A stretch of 64,000 nt of DNA. Origin: Symbiodinium natans (taxonomy: Eukaryota > Sar > Dinophyceae > Suessiales > Symbiodiniaceae). The stretch is from the NCBI GenBank assembly GCA_905221605.1, contig CAJNDS010002720.1:200001-264000 (forward strand). Reading direction: 5' to 3'. A model generated the notes under the pieces. That model was given only the letters and a program-made list of their open reading frames with translations, was not told where the DNA came from and made no database searches. The position numbers and the translations under genes are program-made. Positions 44,535-53,447 of this stretch are shown one piece after another. Each line of letters begins with the position of its first letter. The stretch's first letter is position 1.

Positions 44535-46488
44535 ACCCTAAACCCTAAACCCTAAACCCTAAACCCTAAACCCTAAACCCTAAACCCTAAACCCTAAACC
44601 CCCTTAGCCCTTAGCCCTTAGCCCTTAACCCTAAACCCTAAACCCTAAACCCTAAACCCTAAACCCTAAACCCTAAACCCTAAACCCTAAACCCTAAACC
44701 CTAAACCCTAAACCCTAAACCGAAGCCCTGATCCTGGATTCCAGGTTCAAGGATGTGGCAGAGCTTCATCGTCAACTGTCGTCCTTTAAGGTTCAGGACC
44801 TCGTTTTGGTGTTTATGGCTTGGGGTTTAGGGTTTAAGTTTAGGTTTTAGGGCTTTGGGTTTAGGGCCAAAAGGACCACAAGGGAATATTGTAAGTAATT
44901 ATTCCGACCCCTATCTGAATCATAGAATCTTCTGCGCCCCGAGACAACCTCAAACTCTACCTAGCTACGTCCTTGAAGATAACCCTAGACACCCTCGACA
45001 ATGTGCCCCAAGGCCCTAATGAAGGTGCGCTAGGGGGGTTAGGGTTTTGGGTTGGGGCAAAAATTCCAAAATCGTAGAACCCGAAAACCTAAACCCTAAA
45101 AACCCTGAGCCTTAAAACCCTAAACCCCTAAACCCCAAAACCTCTAAAACCCCTGGGTTTGAGGGTGTAGAGTCTAGGTGAGCGTATTGTTTTCGGACAA
45201 AGCCTTAAACCACTAGAGCCCTGGAACGACAAAGCAAGAACACCTGGCCTGGAAGCTGGCTGAAACCACTCGTTTAGGGTTTAGGGTTTAGGGTTCAGGG
45301 TTTAGGGTTTAGGGTTTAGGGTTTAGGGTTCAGGGTTCAGGGTTCAGGGTTTAGGGTTTTATGATTTAGGGTTCATCAACCCCCAAAACGTTCGGCCGCC
45401 TAACCCTTGAAGGACCAGAGCCTCGAAGCCTAAACTCCTAAGCCTCACTGAGCTCCGCAGGAAACGAGCTGCTATTGCTGCACCCAGAAACACGTGGATC
45501 CAGAAAGCGGGCTCACAATCTCCTGCGATCGGAAGTTGATCTACGGAGTCTTGAAGAAGTGCCCGAGCTGACTTTGTCCATCCTTGCGGAGAAGGGGCTG
45601 TAGGGCATGGGGCTCAGGGTTTAGGGTTTAGGGTGGGGTTTAGGGTTTAGGGTTTAGGGTTTAGGGTTTAATTAGGGTTTAGGGTTTAGGGTTTAGGGTT
45701 TAGGGTTTAGGGTTTAGGGTTTAGGGTTTAGGGCATGGGGTTCAGGGTTTAGGGATTGTGGCTTCATAGCACTTGAAAGCTTGCCTCAGTACGTTCTTCC
45801 CTGGCTGAACCCTGAACCCTGAACCCTGAACCCTGAACCCTGAACCCTCAACCCTCAACCCTGAACCCTGAACCCTGAACCCTAAACCCTAAACCCTAAA
45901 CCCTAAACCCCAGCCCTAAACCCTAAACCCTCAGCCCTAAAACCTAAACCTAAACCCTAAACCCTAAACCCTAAGCCCTGAACCCTCCCAGCCTGAACGT
46001 TGAACACTGAAACCTGAGAACCCCGAAGGGCTTTGGCTCGGGGAACTTGGCAGGTGGCTCAGAGGTTGAGTTCTATGTGCCCAAGGTTGGGGTTAGCATA
46101 GATGGTTTAGGGTTTAAGGTTTAGGGTTCAGGGTTTAGGATTTAGGGTTTAGGGTTTAGTTCTCATAGTTGCTTCAAGTGCACCCCTGCTTCATAATCTA
46201 CTTCAGAGTTCGTTGAACCCCGGACCTCAGCCTAAACCCTACAGTAGACCGCAAACCCTAAACCCAGCCGAAAAAATGCGAGCCCAGCTAAAAAATCCTT
46301 AACCCTAAACCCGAAGCCCTAAACCCTAAACCCTAAACCCTAACCCCTAACCCCTAAACCCTAAACCCGAAACCCTAAACCCTAAACCCTAAACCCCGAG
46401 TCCTGATTTCTAAGGTGGTATGGGACAGGAAGGGCGGACTACCTGGAAGTCTTTAACGGATTGGTGCGCCAGCAGCTGCGCGGTTCCT
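37806..46488 (+). CDS. Multi-pass membrane protein with FLDKxCI and RLWC-TYE motifs, multi-exon
   Basis: Plus-strand exons in order. 37806-38006: hydrophobic, WLKYFSLLIYYNSAAATLA. 38187-38264: RPIVVFLDKLCIPQDDDD. 40176-40222: CIFGLAGFLDQA. 40548-40591: LVVLWSPRYFARLW. 41243-about 41430: TYEIATWLKNRRERK then a transmembrane segment. Perhaps 43215-43304. About 44270-44310. 44431-44469: KEIRDQKP with GTAAGT donor. 44745-44802: FKDVAELHRQLSSFKVQDL. 45461-45573: CYCCTQKHVDP and CDRKLIYGVLK. 46418-46484: WYGTGRADYLEVFNGLVRQQL. Phases agree at 38265/40176 (0/0), 40592/41243 (1/1, rebuilding W-C-T-Y-E), 44470/44745 (2/2) and 45574/46418 (2/2, K-W-Y-G). 38007 and 40223 look like GC donors. I know this architecture from dinoflagellate membrane proteins; its biochemical role is not established. 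Introns contain telomere arrays, a chromodomain element and MITEs. The start and the 3' end were not found. Confidence 0.68.
38045..38143 (-). repeat. (CCCTAAA)n array inside a 180-nt intron
   Basis: About 13 units make up more than half of the presumed intron 38007-38186. They precede the polypyrimidine-AG acceptor TTCATCTTCCTCTTTCACTGGCAG (ending at 38186). Confidence 0.9.
38445..38575. repeat. Minisatellite, left block (GTGCCCAACCCCAGAGT-like)
   Basis: First a direct pair CTCTTCTCCTCGCCCGG (38445-38480). Then GGAGTGCCCAAC repeats near 38510-38570, matching the right block at 39163-39375. Confidence 0.8.
38576..38886 (-). mobile_element. Retroelement 3' region, LTR-like
   Basis: An AT-rich block directly downstream of the minus-strand chromodomain frame. 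On the minus strand it contains GAGGAGGTACTGTACAGC, then TGTATAAATACCC (TATA-like) and AATAAA (polyadenylation-like). This order, tail of pol followed by promoter and poly(A) signals, fits a 3' long terminal repeat of a Ty3/Gypsy element. No second LTR was found in the window. Confidence 0.5.
38887..39162 (-). CDS. Chromodomain fragment of a Ty3/Gypsy-type (chromovirus) retroelement
   Basis: Ninety-one codons on the minus strand. An acidic leader (EDSGDDSDVHEVEKVL) is followed by a chromodomain with YLLRWKGYGPEEDTWIP and the closing DLLKEFW. The aromatic and acidic positions of the methyl-lysine fold are intact. In chromoviruses this domain sits at the integrase C-terminus; the adjacent LTR-like block fits that. 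The upstream frame is cut by a stop where the minisatellite begins, so integrase, RT and gag are absent. It lies inside a presumed intron of the plus-strand membrane-protein gene. A host chromodomain exon is the alternative. Confidence 0.72.
   Translation of the reverse strand, partial: PEPLPEHKQENVEDSGDDSDVHEVEKVLKTKVDGTTKERLYLLRWKGYGPEEDTWIPDTGTSCEDLLKEFWMKHIFKQHSVEICSSNGDVH
39163..39375. repeat. Minisatellite, right block (CCCAACCCCAGAGTSTSCC)n
   Basis: About ten imperfect units of CCCAACCCCAGAGT with TCTCCCTGGAGTG spacers. Ser/Pro-rich plus frames and Gly-rich minus frames through it are repeat translations. Confidence 0.9.
39400..40130. other. Intronic unique sequence, no exon recognised
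   Basis: CCCTAAA array at 39553-39650. A direct duplication near 39670-39700 and 39795-39825 (AAATGGGGTGRYAAYTGCARTATT). No exon recognised. Confidence 0.5.
40804..40901. mobile_element. MITE-like element, family C
   Basis: GGGATGTTTCGCTTATACTAACCGTCCT and AGGACTGTTGGTATATGGCGGAACATCCC are inverted ends. About 98 bp, within the presumed intron 40592-41242. Confidence 0.8.
41548..41670. mobile_element. Dispersed short repeat, family E
   Basis: GAGACCGAATAACTACGACTAGTATTCCCCTTATGGTC ... TTAGTTATTCCGGCCCC. Partly inverted ends, related to 9440-9560. Confidence 0.5.
42055..42248. mobile_element. MITE-like family A with telomere array in its middle
   Basis: CACTTGGAGGTTCAGGGTACTTATA and AAGTACCATGAACCTCCAAGTA flank the element. 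Eight or nine TTTAGGG units (42124-42184) sit at its centre, absent from the copies at 19710 and 31256. Confidence 0.8.
42470..43190. other. Mosaic stretch, no exon recognised
   Basis: Short CCCTAAA arrays (42745-42830, 42890-42965, 43130-43180) with small islands. An acceptor-like tract CGATCTTCCTTTTGATTGGCAG (ending near 42574) has no clear exon after it. Confidence 0.45.
43478..43571. mobile_element. MITE-like family C with 10-bp target duplication
   Basis: TATTACGTGG occurs directly at both sides (43468-43477, 43572-43581). Inverted halves: CCCCCTTATACTAACAGTCCTT and AAGGACTGGTATAAGGGGG. No telomere insert. This is the cleanest copy and defines the element at 94 bp. Confidence 0.85.
43597..43740. 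mobile_element. Inverted-repeat element with homopolymer arms
   Basis: CATGGGTTCCCCC... at the left and ...GGGGAACCCCATG at the right. Long C and G runs inside and GGCGTAATTATCC...ATAATTATGG near the centre. A different MITE-like hairpin next to the family C copy. Confidence 0.65.
44500..44730 (-). repeat. (CCCTAAA)n array
   Basis: About 30 units with a CCCTCAA block at the left and CCCTTAG units near 44600-44630. It occupies the presumed intron 44470-44744 almost completely. Confidence 0.95.
45275..45360 (+). repeat. (TTTAGGG)n array
   Basis: About 12 units with TTCAGGG variants, in the presumed intron before exon 45461. Confidence 0.95.
45615..45745 (+). repeat. (TTTAGGG)n array bracketed by a duplicated motif
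   Basis: About 17 units. GGGCATGGGGCTCAGGG at the left and GGGCATGGGGTTCAGGG at the right bracket the array. Confidence 0.9.
45805..45990 (-). repeat. (CCCTGAA)n then (CCCTAAA)n array
   Basis: The left half is homogenised to CCCTGAA/CCCTCAA, the right half to CCCTAAA. Confidence 0.95.
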
Positions 46489-46489
46489 G

Positions 46490-48900
46490 TTGAGAGCTCC
46501 TGTTGTTGTAGGGTTTAGGGTTTCGGGTTTAGGGTTGAGCGTTAGGGTTTAGGGCCTAGGGTTTAGGGTTTAGGGTTTAGGGTTTAGGGCTCAGGGCTCA
46601 GGGTTCAGGGTTTAGGGTTTGGTACGATCCCGGAAGGTGCCATCGTTTTCACGGTTGAATTCGAGAACTGGTTTTTTGCCGTGAAGAGGAAAAAGAAGCA
46701 AATCAACCTCGAATACCTAACGTTAGTTTATAAACTTCGAACCCTGCACCCTAACAAACCCCCGGGTCCCTGCCCCCTAAACCCTAAACCCTGAACCTGA
46801 ACCCTAAACCCTAAACCCTAAACCCTAAACCCTAAACCCTGAACCCTAAACCCTAAACCCTAAACCCTCAGCCCAAAGCCCAAAGCCCAAAGCCGCACGC
46901 AGCCTCTGCAGCGAACACACGAAAGGTTGGCTTTGCCCATCGAAAGCCCAGGACTCAGCTTTTTAGGGTTTAGGGTTTAGGGTTTAGGGTTTAGGGTTTA
47001 GGGTTTAGGGTTTAGGGTTTAGGGTAGCAGGAATGCTGCACTCCTCAGCTTGAAACCCTATTCAGGGTTCAGGGTTCAGGGTTCAGGGTTCAGGGTTCAG
47101 AGTCTAGGGTTTAGGGTTTAGGGTTTAGGGTTTAGGGTGACCCCAGACTCCATAACCCTGAACCCGAAGACCCTACTTTAAACCCTAAACCCTACTCCTC
47201 CCCGGGTTCCTAAACCCCAACCTCCCAACACCCTAAAAGGTTTAGGGTTTAGGGTTTGGGGTTTGGGGTTTGGGGTTTAAGGTTTCGGGTTTGGGGATAC
47301 GGTTCCTAGGGTCTAGGGTCTAGGGTTTGGGGATACGGTTTAGGGTTTAGGGTGAGCAGGGTTTAGGGTTTCGGGTTTAGGGTTCTACGTCCTCATTATA
47401 GGGTCCGTAGGGAGGCCCTGTGTGTGGGTGGGGTTGGGTACCCAGCATTCATCCAAAAGTTGCCCGTTCGTACTTCTGCGTTGATGGCAGAAATGGCCCT
47501 AAACCCTAAACCCTGGACCCTAAATCCTAAATACTAAAGTGGGTCCGCCCAAAATGTTTGAAAGGTTGAGGGGTCCAAATGGGGTCTCAGGGTAGTTAGA
47601 GGGTTTACGGTTCAAGGTTTAAGGTTTAGGGTCCTTGCTCTTGCTCAAGCTCCTTTGGTCTGCATCCCGGTTTCAGGTTCATGTGTCAGGACGCAGAAGT
47701 ACTTGTGCACTCAAGTTTACCCTGAAACTCACCGTAATCCCTAAGCCCCGCACATAGAATGCAACGACCACACTACTTGTTAAACCTAAGCCCTAACCCT
47801 AAACCCTAATCCCTGAAACCCTTAACCCTTGAACCCTCAAGCCTACAAACCTGCTGAGGCAAACTAAAGGACAATACCCTCCTGCTACAGTACTTGGCCG
47901 CAGCTGGATTGGCCGCCTGGCGCAACCGGACCGGGGTTTAGGGTTTAGGGTTTGGGGTTTAGGGTTTACGGTTTGGGGTTTAGGGTGTAGGGTTTGGGGT
48001 TTAGGGTCTAGGGTTTAGGGTCTAGGGTTTAGGGTTTCGCGGAGTTAGGCGCCTAGGTCTCGGGTGTAAGGGTTTAGGGTTTCGGGGTTAGGGTTTAGGG
48101 TTTCGGGTTTAGGGTTTTTGAGAAAGTTTGGGGCAGCAGCTGAAGTCGCCCCGGGCCGCACCCCAAGCCCTAAACCATCATGCAACCACATTATAGGGGT
48201 CAGGGCGTCATACAGTCTTGCAAGACGAAGCTTTGAAGCCGAGATCGTGACCTCCCCCAAGAACAACCCACGAGGGTTTAGGTTGAGGGTTATTAGGGTT
48301 ATGGGCGTAGGGTTTAGGTTTGGGGTTGTGGGCAACCCTAAACCCTAAACCCTAAACCCTAAACCCTAAGCCCTAAGCCCTAAGCCCTAAGCCCTAACCC
48401 CTAAACCCTAAACCCTAAACCCTAAACCGGGTGTTCAGGCTTTCGGGTGCAGGGTCCAGGCTTCAGATTCATGGCCCTAAGCCAAGCGCTGAGACCAGGC
48501 TGCTGTTTGCCCTTTTCTTTCCACCTTCATCCCGTCGCTGGTGAATACCTATCAGCACGAAGAAGGCAGCGCTTTCAGGGTGCAAACCCTAAACCCTAGA
48601 CCCTAAACCCTAAACCCTAAACCCTAAACCCTAAACCCTAAACCCTAAACCCTAAACCCTAAACCCTAAACCCTAAACCCCAAATCTTGAGTCCTACAAT
48701 ATCAGGCGTTCCTTAATTCTAAAACTTAACCCCGGCAGCCTGCCCTACACGCGTAAACCCGAAGCCCAACATCGCGATCCTACGCCCTAAGCGCCAGCCC
48801 CAATTAATGGGTAGCTACATGGGCCGCTAATTTTTATAGGTTAAGGGTTTAGGGTTTAGGGTTTAGGGTTTAGGGTTTAGGGTTTAGGGTTTGGGTCCGG
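46490..48900. other. Mosaic of arrays and islands, possible further exons
   Basis: Arrays at 46510-46620, 46775-46868 (minus), 46955-47030, 47065-47135 (TTCAGGG then TTTAGGG), 47238-47375, 47935-48115, 48330-48430 (minus), 48588-48690 (minus) and 48840-48890. Islands with open plus frames: 46623-46721 (IVFTVEFENWFFAVKRKKK), 47402-47497 (GGVGYPAFIQKL), 47869-47935 (LLLQYLAAAGLAAWRNRTG), 48118-48290 (RRSFEAEIVTSPKNN). They may be 3' exons of the membrane-protein gene or of another gene; no motif decides. Confidence 0.4.
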
Positions 48901-48901
48901 G

Positions 48902-48985
48902 GTAGCTGCGTGGGCCCGTAATATGGTCCCTAACCTCCTTGAAAGGGTTTTGATGCATGGGCTGTTAATTTGTATAGAGCATATG
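48902..48985. mobile_element. MITE-like element, family F
   Basis: TATGGTCCCTAACCTCCTTGAAAGGGTTTTGATGCATGGGC resembles 3264-3364 and 35750-35815. Confidence 0.5.
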
Positions 48986-49481
48986 GGGGATGTTTAAGGG
49001 GTACCCTTTTAAGGGTTTATGCTAAGGATTACGTAGTTACCCTGCGACCCAAGATCGGAATCCTACTCTACTACTTAAACCTAAACGGTTGAAGGGTTTA
49101 GGGCTTACGGTTTTGGAATTAGGCTTGCGATTTTAAGGGTTCAGGGTTTAGGGTGTAGGCTTAGGGTTCGGATTCAGTGTTGAGGGTTTGGGGTTTAGGG
49201 TTTAGGCTTTAGTGTTTAAGGTTTAGGGTTCAAGGCCCAAGCATCCCCCCTTGTGGGAGATGCAAAAAAGTCCATGGAATCCCGCCCGCCCGCCCCTGGA
49301 ACACCAGAGCGCAAGCCAACACTTGCTTGTTGACAGTTTAGAGTCTGGGGTTTAGGGTTGAGAGTTTAGGGTTTAGGGTTTAGGTACGTAATAGGGGGGC
49401 AGCGTTGAGGATAAGGTTTTTTATTTTTATGTCGGGCCTTTGGCTGTTTGAGGGTGAAATGTCTGCAAGCATGATGTAAAG

Positions 49482-49593
49482 CTTGGTAGCCCAGTGGTAC
49501 CCTTTTCCCTTTTTTGATTCAAGGCTCCCTCATCAAGTAGCTAACCCCAAAAAAGTGTACATCTTCTTATAATGTGGTTACTGGGCTACCAAG
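49482..49593. mobile_element. MITE-like element, family B, intact ends
   Basis: CTTGGTAGCCCAGT and ACTGGGCTACCAAG are perfect 14-base terminal inverted repeats, the best preserved of the family. Confidence 0.85.
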
Positions 49594-49769
49594 AACGGGT
49601 CGCCTTCCCAGTATTAATTCTGCCTTTCCTTCTCTTCTGCCACAACCTCTGCCTGGAAAATAAACCCTAAACCCTAAACCCTAATCCCTAGAGCCTGCAG
49701 CCCTCTTCCGGACCCCAAGGCGCACGAAACGTACGATCGCCCCATTTTTGGGGTGCTTCGAACACTGCT

Positions 49770-49876
49770 TCGGGTTTAGGGTTTAGGGTTTAGGGTTTAG
49801 GGTTTAGGGTTTAGGGTTTAGGGTTTAGGGTTTAGGGTTTAGGGTTTAGGATTTAGGATTTAGGATTTAGGGTTTC
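49770..49876 (+). repeat. (TTTAGGG)n array
   Basis: About 15 units ending in TTTAGGA variants. It directly follows a possible exon (49698-49769, contains HETYDRPIFGVLRTLL) whose frame ends at CGG|GTTTAG. Confidence 0.9.
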
Positions 49877-49972
49877 GGACATATGTACTAGGCTTGCTGG
49901 TTCTCGATGTCGGAGATTAGGGAGGGCTAACAGACTCCTTAAAGGCTTGTGTAGAGGCGGGGGGAAGCTGCC

Positions 49973-50096
49973 AAACCCTAAACCCTAAACCCTAAACCCT
50001 AAACCCTAAACCCTAAACCCTAAACCCTAAACCCTAAACCCTAAACCCTAAACCCTAAACCCTAAACCCTAAACCCTAAACCCTAAACCCTAAATT
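49973..50096 (-). repeat. (CCCTAAA)n array
   Basis: About 17 units ending in CCCTAAATTTAAGAGCC, as at 9094. Confidence 0.95.
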
Positions 50097-50634
50097 TAAG
50101 AGCCTTTGGGTCAAGCCGCCGACCCCGGCTGGAGCATAGTTGAAAGGTCTAAACCCACTCGTCGGCTCAAAGGATGCTTTCCTCATCGCATGGTTCGAAG
50201 ATCATCCCAGCCTGCTTGGCAGAGTTCCTGTGGGGTGTTGGGGGGGGGGGGTGGGCACCAGGACCCAGAAGGCAGCCAGAAAGCAAGGGGGGGGTTGGGG
50301 GGGGGGGGAGGGGGGGGGGGGAGGGGGGGGGGGAGAGGGGGGGGGGAGGGGGGGTAGGGGGTGGGGGGGGGGGGGGGAAAGTGGGGGGAGGGCAGTCGCG
50401 GGGGGTGGGGGGGGGGGGTGGGGGGGGGGGGGTGGGGGGGTAGGGGGGAAGTGGGGGGGGGGTGGCGAAGTGGGGATTTGTGCTGAACTGCCTGTTTCAC
50501 GCTGTGCGGGTGCTTTATGAAAAATTGTGCACCCCCCCCCCCTACCCCTTTTTTTTGGGTTTTGGGGGGTAAGGAGGGAAAGAGGGAGGTTTCACCTCCT
50601 CAAAAACCATCCAACACGCCGCCAGGGTCGGGCC
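50097..50634. repeat. Poly-G-centred dispersed repeat, copy 2
   Basis: Ends match copy 1 (9094-9345). The left part differs: it holds a unique 120-base segment with an open frame (SKDAFLIAWFEDHPSLLG). The middle (50240-50470) is G-rich with A and T interruptions. Long Gly-rich plus and Pro-rich minus frames are composition artefacts. Confidence 0.8.
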
Positions 50635-51095
50635 CTAAACCCTAAACCCAAACCCCAAACCCCCGCCCCCCCGAAACCCTAAACCCTAAACCCTAAAACC
50701 CCAAACCCCAAACCCCAAACCCTAACCCTAAACCCTAAAACCCCAAACCCCAAACCCCAAAACCCAAACCCCAACCCTAAACCCTAAACCCTAAACCTTA
50801 AACCCTAAACCCCTAAACCCTAAACCCCTAAACCCTAAAACCCTAAACCCTAAACCCTAAACCCTAAACCTAAACCCAACCCCAAACCCTAAACCCTAAA
50901 CCCTAAACCCTAAACCCAAACCCTAAACCCTAAACCCTAAACCCTAACCCTAAACCCTAAACCAAACCCTAAACCCTGCACCCTAAACCCTAAACCCTAA
51001 ACCCTAAACCCTAAACCCTAAACCCTAAACCCTAAACCCTAAACCCTAAACCCTAAACCCTAAACCCTAAACCCTAAACCCTAAACCCTAAACCC
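50632..51095 (-). repeat. Largest continuous (CCCTAAA)n array
   Basis: About 460 bases. The left half is degenerate (CCCCAAA, CCCAAA, CCTAAA), the right half near perfect. Confidence 0.95.
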
Positions 51096-51189
51096 ATTCC
51101 CAAATTCCTAATTAAGAGCTGGCAAGTAGGGCTTACGAGTTTAGGGTTTAGTGTGTAAGGATGTTGGGACTTCAAGGGCTCGAGGTCTC

Positions 51190-51600
51190 TATAAACCCTA
51201 AACCCTAAACGCTAAACCCTAAACCCTAAACCCTTAAGCCCTAAACCGTAAACCCTAAACCCTAAGCCCTAAACCCTAAGCCCGAAACCCTAAACCCTAT
51301 ACCCAAAACCCTAAACCCTAAACCCTAAACCCTAAGCCCTAAACCCTAAACCCTATACCCTACACCCTAAACCCTAAACCCTGAAGCCTAAAGCCTAAAG
51401 CCTAAAGCCTAAAGCCTAAAGCCTAAAGCCTAAAGCCTAAAGCCTAAAGCCTAAAGCCTAAAGCCTAAAGCCTAAAGCCTAAAGCCTAAAGCCTAAAGCC
51501 TAAACCCTAGCCCTAAACCCTAAACCCTAAACCCTAAACCCTAAACCCTAAACCCTAAACCCTAAACCCTAAACCCTAAACCCTAAACAACCTGAACCCT
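51190..51600 (-). repeat. (CCCTAAA)n array with central (AAAGCCT)n block
   Basis: AAAGCCT (reverse of TTTAGGC) is perfect for about 17 units at 51382-51505. It is flanked by normal units and mirrors the plus-orientation block at 36985-37120. Confidence 0.95.
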
Positions 51601-51674
51601 AAACCCTCCTTTTGGGAGGTGGCGCCTTACGGGTCTCTAGAGACATCCAGGCCCAGGCTCGCGCTTTCCGCAGT

Positions 51675-51880
51675 GTCTTGTTTTGAGGGTTTAGGGTTTG
51701 GGGTTTAGGGCTTAGGGTTTAGGGTTTGGGGTTTAGGGTTTGGGGTTTGGCGTTTAGGGTTTAGGGTTTAGGGTTCAGGGTTTAGGGTTTAGGGTTTAGG
51801 GTTGTAGAGTCCAGTGCAGAGGGTTTAGGGTTTGAGGTTTACGGCTTAGGGCTGAGGGCTTGGGGCTCGGGGTTTGGGTT
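51675..51880 (+). repeat. Degenerate (TTTAGGG)n array
   Basis: TTTAGGG and TTTGGGG units to about 51800, then decayed units. Confidence 0.9.
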
Positions 51881-51974
51881 TGGGGCTTAGGGCTTCGGGC
51901 GTTATAGGTTTCCGATGCTTTTTGTGATTCGTGGTCTTCTTGTGAGGCTTGCTTGGGGCTTTCTAGGTTTTTCA

Positions 51975-52155
51975 AGGGGTTTTAAGAATTCAAACGGTTC
52001 CTTAAGAATTCAAACGGTTCAGGTTTGGTTTAGGGTTCAGGGTTCAGGGTTCAGGGTTCAGGGTTCAGGGTTCAGGGTTCAGGGTTCAGGGTTCAGGGTT
52101 CAGGGTTCAGGGTTCAGGGTTCAGGGTTTAGGGTTTAGGGTTTAGGGTTTAGGGT
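51975..52155 (+). repeat. Variant array (TTCAGGG)n
   Basis: A direct pair TAAGAATTCAAACGGTTC (51984, 52003) precedes about 15 perfect TTCAGGG units and then TTTAGGG. Confidence 0.95.
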
Positions 52156-52159
52156 TCAG

Positions 52160-53440
52160 ACAATTTTGTGGACACCAGGTACTGTGTATACATACACCCC
52201 TTTAAAAAGGGCCCCTTTATGACCCTTCAAGGGATTGTCCAGGTCCCAAATTCCCTACTTAGGAGCTAGGAAGTTAAGTTAGCTGTAGGGGGCATTGGAT
52301 GCAGACTGGGAGGTTGCAGGGTTTGGGGTTTAGGGTTTAGGGTTTAGGGTTTAGGGGTTTAGGGTTTAAGGTTTAAGAGTTTAAGGTTTAGGGCTTCCGG
52401 TAGTCCACAATTGGTGACCACACGGTTGGGGGCAGCGAGAGGTTAGGGTTTGGGGCTTGGCGCGTCGGAATGCTCTTGACATGGAAGGTGTGCTAGGCCA
52501 CTACGACGTTGGTGGTACGAAGCCGTAAACCCTGCCAGCTCGGCTCGTTACCAAGCTTGCCAGTGAGTTCTCAGGCTTCTCCAGTAGACCTGCACCCTGA
52601 ACCTAAACACCAAAGCCCTTCTGGCAAAACGGCCTAGCAAACGAAGAGCGCGCCCCACTTTTTTAAAACGGCCTAATTAATCCCCAAGCACCTCGAAACT
52701 GTGAAAATTCGAAGCCCCCGTCTCGTGATTGGGGTTGAGAGCAGCAGGCCTATATGATTCTGCTCATGCTCTGCATGCTACACGTGAGTGTGCCAAGGAT
52801 TCCATGGCAGCTGTTTCCTATTGCTTTTTAGTTTGGGAATCCAGGAGCTTGGTGCCCTACACAGTCCCTGAAAAAGGGTTAAGGGTTTAGGGTTTAGGGA
52901 AATATCCACCTCATCCCCTAAGTGCCATTTAAAAAGATTAAAAAATGAAAAAAAACTAGCGAGGTTTGCACGGTACAGGGGACGATCACCTCTGAACCAA
53001 TGGCCCTTCACACCCTAAACCTTAAAACCTAAACCTTATGCCTAAACCCTGAACCCACTTATGACCTGACTTACACTTCAAGGGACTGAAGGAGGGACCC
53101 TCATAAAGGATCTTAGGGGCTACAATGTGGAGGTACATAGGCGCTAGAGAAGGTATATGTAGAGGTTGTATAGGGGTGAGAAATATATAACCCTAAACCT
53201 TAAACCCTAAGCCTTAAACCCTAAGGAGGGGAATAAAGTTCAGGGTTCCTTTTAGGGTTCTCTCCTTCTATCCCTCAATTATTGAGCTCCCTGAGCCTTT
53301 GAAAAGCGGGCTGCGGTCCCTTTGCCAGCCGTAGAGGTTGCATCCCCACACCCTAAACCCTAAACCTTAAACCCTAAACGCTAAGCCCTAAACCCTCAAG
53401 ACCAGGATAAATAGAAATTGTACGTGGTATCATCGCGAAT
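52160..53440. other. Mosaic stretch, no gene recognised
   Basis: A short TTTAGGG array at 52318-52400 and islands with small open frames (52461-52528 RRNALDMEGVLGHYDVGG ending in TAA; 52789-52880). None has a recognisable domain. Confidence 0.45.
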
Positions 53441-53447
53441 GTCCCAT

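Noticed and set aside
50106-50520. Gly-rich (126 codons) and Pro-rich (105 codons) frames
   Set aside because: Poly-G composition artefact. Only the short segment before the tract looks protein-like.
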